NCBI RefSeq assembly: GCF_000974485.1 | Contig: NZ_BBOM01000004.1 | Coordinates: 930,001-994,000, forward strand | Direction: 5' to 3' | DNA: 64,000 nucleotides | Source: Streptomyces sp. NBRC 109706 | GTDB taxonomy: Bacteria; Actinomycetota; Actinomycetes; Streptomycetales; Streptomycetaceae | Shown: one piece after another, positions 63,444-64,000 of the stretch | How the letters are laid out: the number at the start of each line of letters is the position of its first letter | Position numbering within the stretch: the stretch's first letter is position 1 | The notes under the pieces: model-generated | The model's database searches: none | Seen by the model: the letters and a program-made list of their open reading frames with translations, nothing else | What the model was told of the DNA's origin: nothing | Position numbers and translations under genes: made by a program

Positions 63444-64000
63444 GGACGGACGAGGCCGCCCCGGACCTGGTCGAGTCCGGTGACGGCATGCCGTCACTGC
63501 CGGTGTCCGAGGTGTTCGGGCCGACCATCCAGGGCGAGGGCCCCCATGCCGGCCGGGGCGCCTGGTTCGTCCGGCTCGGCGGCTGCAACCTCTCGTGCTC
63601 CTGGTGCGACTCGCCGTACACCTGGGACGCGCAACGCTTCGACCTGCGGCGCGAGATCCCGATGACACCGGTGGACGAGGTGGTTGCCCGGATTCCCCCG
63701 TCGTCGCTCGTCGTCGTCACCGGTGGGGAGCCGCTGCTGCACCAGAACCGACCCGCCTGGCGCGCGCTGTGCACCGGGTTGAGAGCGCGCGGCTGCACGC
63801 TCCATGTCGAGACCAACGGAACGATCGTGCCGAACGCGACCACCCGTGGTTTCGTCCAGACATTCGTGGTGTCACCGAAACTTGCGAACGCGGGAGTCCA
63901 TCGCGGCAATATCGACCCGGCACTGCGCACCGAATGGGCCGAGGTCGCGGAATCCGGCCATGCGCATCTGAAGGTGGTGTGCGCCTCGGCCGAGGATGTC
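63440..64000 (+). CDS. queE: 7-carboxy-7-deazaguanine synthase (QueE-like radical SAM enzyme), cut by window end
   Basis: The N-terminal 187 residues of a radical SAM enzyme. The cluster motif is CNLSCSWCDSPYTWD (CxxxCxxC), preceded by SEVFGPTIQGEGPHAGRGAWFVRLGGC (in part), which is the QueE substrate-binding start. TGGEPLLHQ and HVETNGTIVP follow. GTG 63440 overlaps the queD stop (GTGA). It converts 6-carboxytetrahydropterin to 7-carboxy-7-deazaguanine. The gene continues beyond the right edge, where QueC-like, GTP cyclohydrolase and ribosyl- or phosphoribosyl-transfer genes would be expected if this is a dedicated deazapurine cluster. Confidence 0.93.
   Translation, partial: MRTDEAAPDLVESGDGMPSLPVSEVFGPTIQGEGPHAGRGAWFVRLGGCNLSCSWCDSPYTWDAQRFDLRREIPMTPVDEVVARIPPSSLVVVTGGEPLLHQNRPAWRALCTGLRARGCTLHVETNGTIVPNATTRGFVQTFVVSPKLANAGVHRGNIDPALRTEWAEVAESGHAHLKVVCASAEDV

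Overview
The window is high-GC actinomycete DNA, most likely from Streptomyces or a close relative. The evidence is the very high GC, frequent GTG/TTG starts, ATGA/GTGA-coupled operons, GC-rich hairpin terminators without T-tracts, a DmdR/IdeR-type iron box, and a mix of DevS/DevR-type signalling, SpoIIE-type phosphatase, FecCD-type siderophore uptake and a secondary-metabolite cluster. No rRNA, tRNA, CRISPR array or insertion sequence was recognised.

1-7.4 kb holds a minus-strand sulfur-acquisition operon: a LysR regulator, a cysteine-rich leader peptide, a two-domain sulfurtransferase, an SsuD-like FMNH2-dependent monooxygenase and a peptide-type ABC importer whose ATPase runs off the left edge. 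7.5-9.4 kb is a compact plus-strand operon pairing a tri-histidine-box (AGMO/sterol-desaturase-like) hydroxylase with a lysoplasmalogenase, which suggests ether-lipid turnover. 9.4-18.4 kb carries an epoxide hydrolase with palindromic operators, a 3-hydroxyisobutyryl-CoA hydrolase, a DevS-like kinase and DevR-like regulator with D-lactate dehydrogenase and a DoxX-like protein (redox/hypoxia theme), a flavin reductase and an APH-type kinase. 18.4-27.4 kb has an MFS exporter, ThuA and secreted PA14/beta-propeller proteins, a PAS-PP2C phosphatase, another APH-fold protein and a subtilase whose catalytic Asp and Ser are both replaced. 27.5-32.5 kb is an iron-regulated siderophore uptake operon plus an AraC regulator. 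32.6-35.8 kb is a DUF4956-VTC-CotH operon in which cotH is frameshifted.

36.2-44.4 kb is the first highlight: three tightly coupled plus-strand genes encoding a 1947-residue NB-ARC (STAND) ATPase with 29 regular 42-residue TPR units, a CHAT caspase-like protease and an alpha/beta hydrolase. The arrangement looks like a sensor-protease-effector conflict system.

44.8-64 kb is the second highlight: an apparent biosynthetic cluster for a 7-deazapurine-linked product. It has QueD and QueE homologues (7-carboxy-7-deazaguanine supply), a free-standing FAAL-like AMP ligase and carrier protein, a stand-alone condensation-domain protein, a heterodimeric ABC exporter, a full-length alanyl-tRNA synthetase (self-resistance or Ala-tRNA supply), a nucleotidyltransferase with an unknown partner, three amide/amidine hydrolases and a ParB/StrR-family regulator. 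A near-consensus StrR operator (GTTCGACTG-N11-CAGTTGCAC) lies in the divergent promoter of the queD and hydantoinase-like genes, tying the regulator to the pathway. The cluster continues past the right edge.
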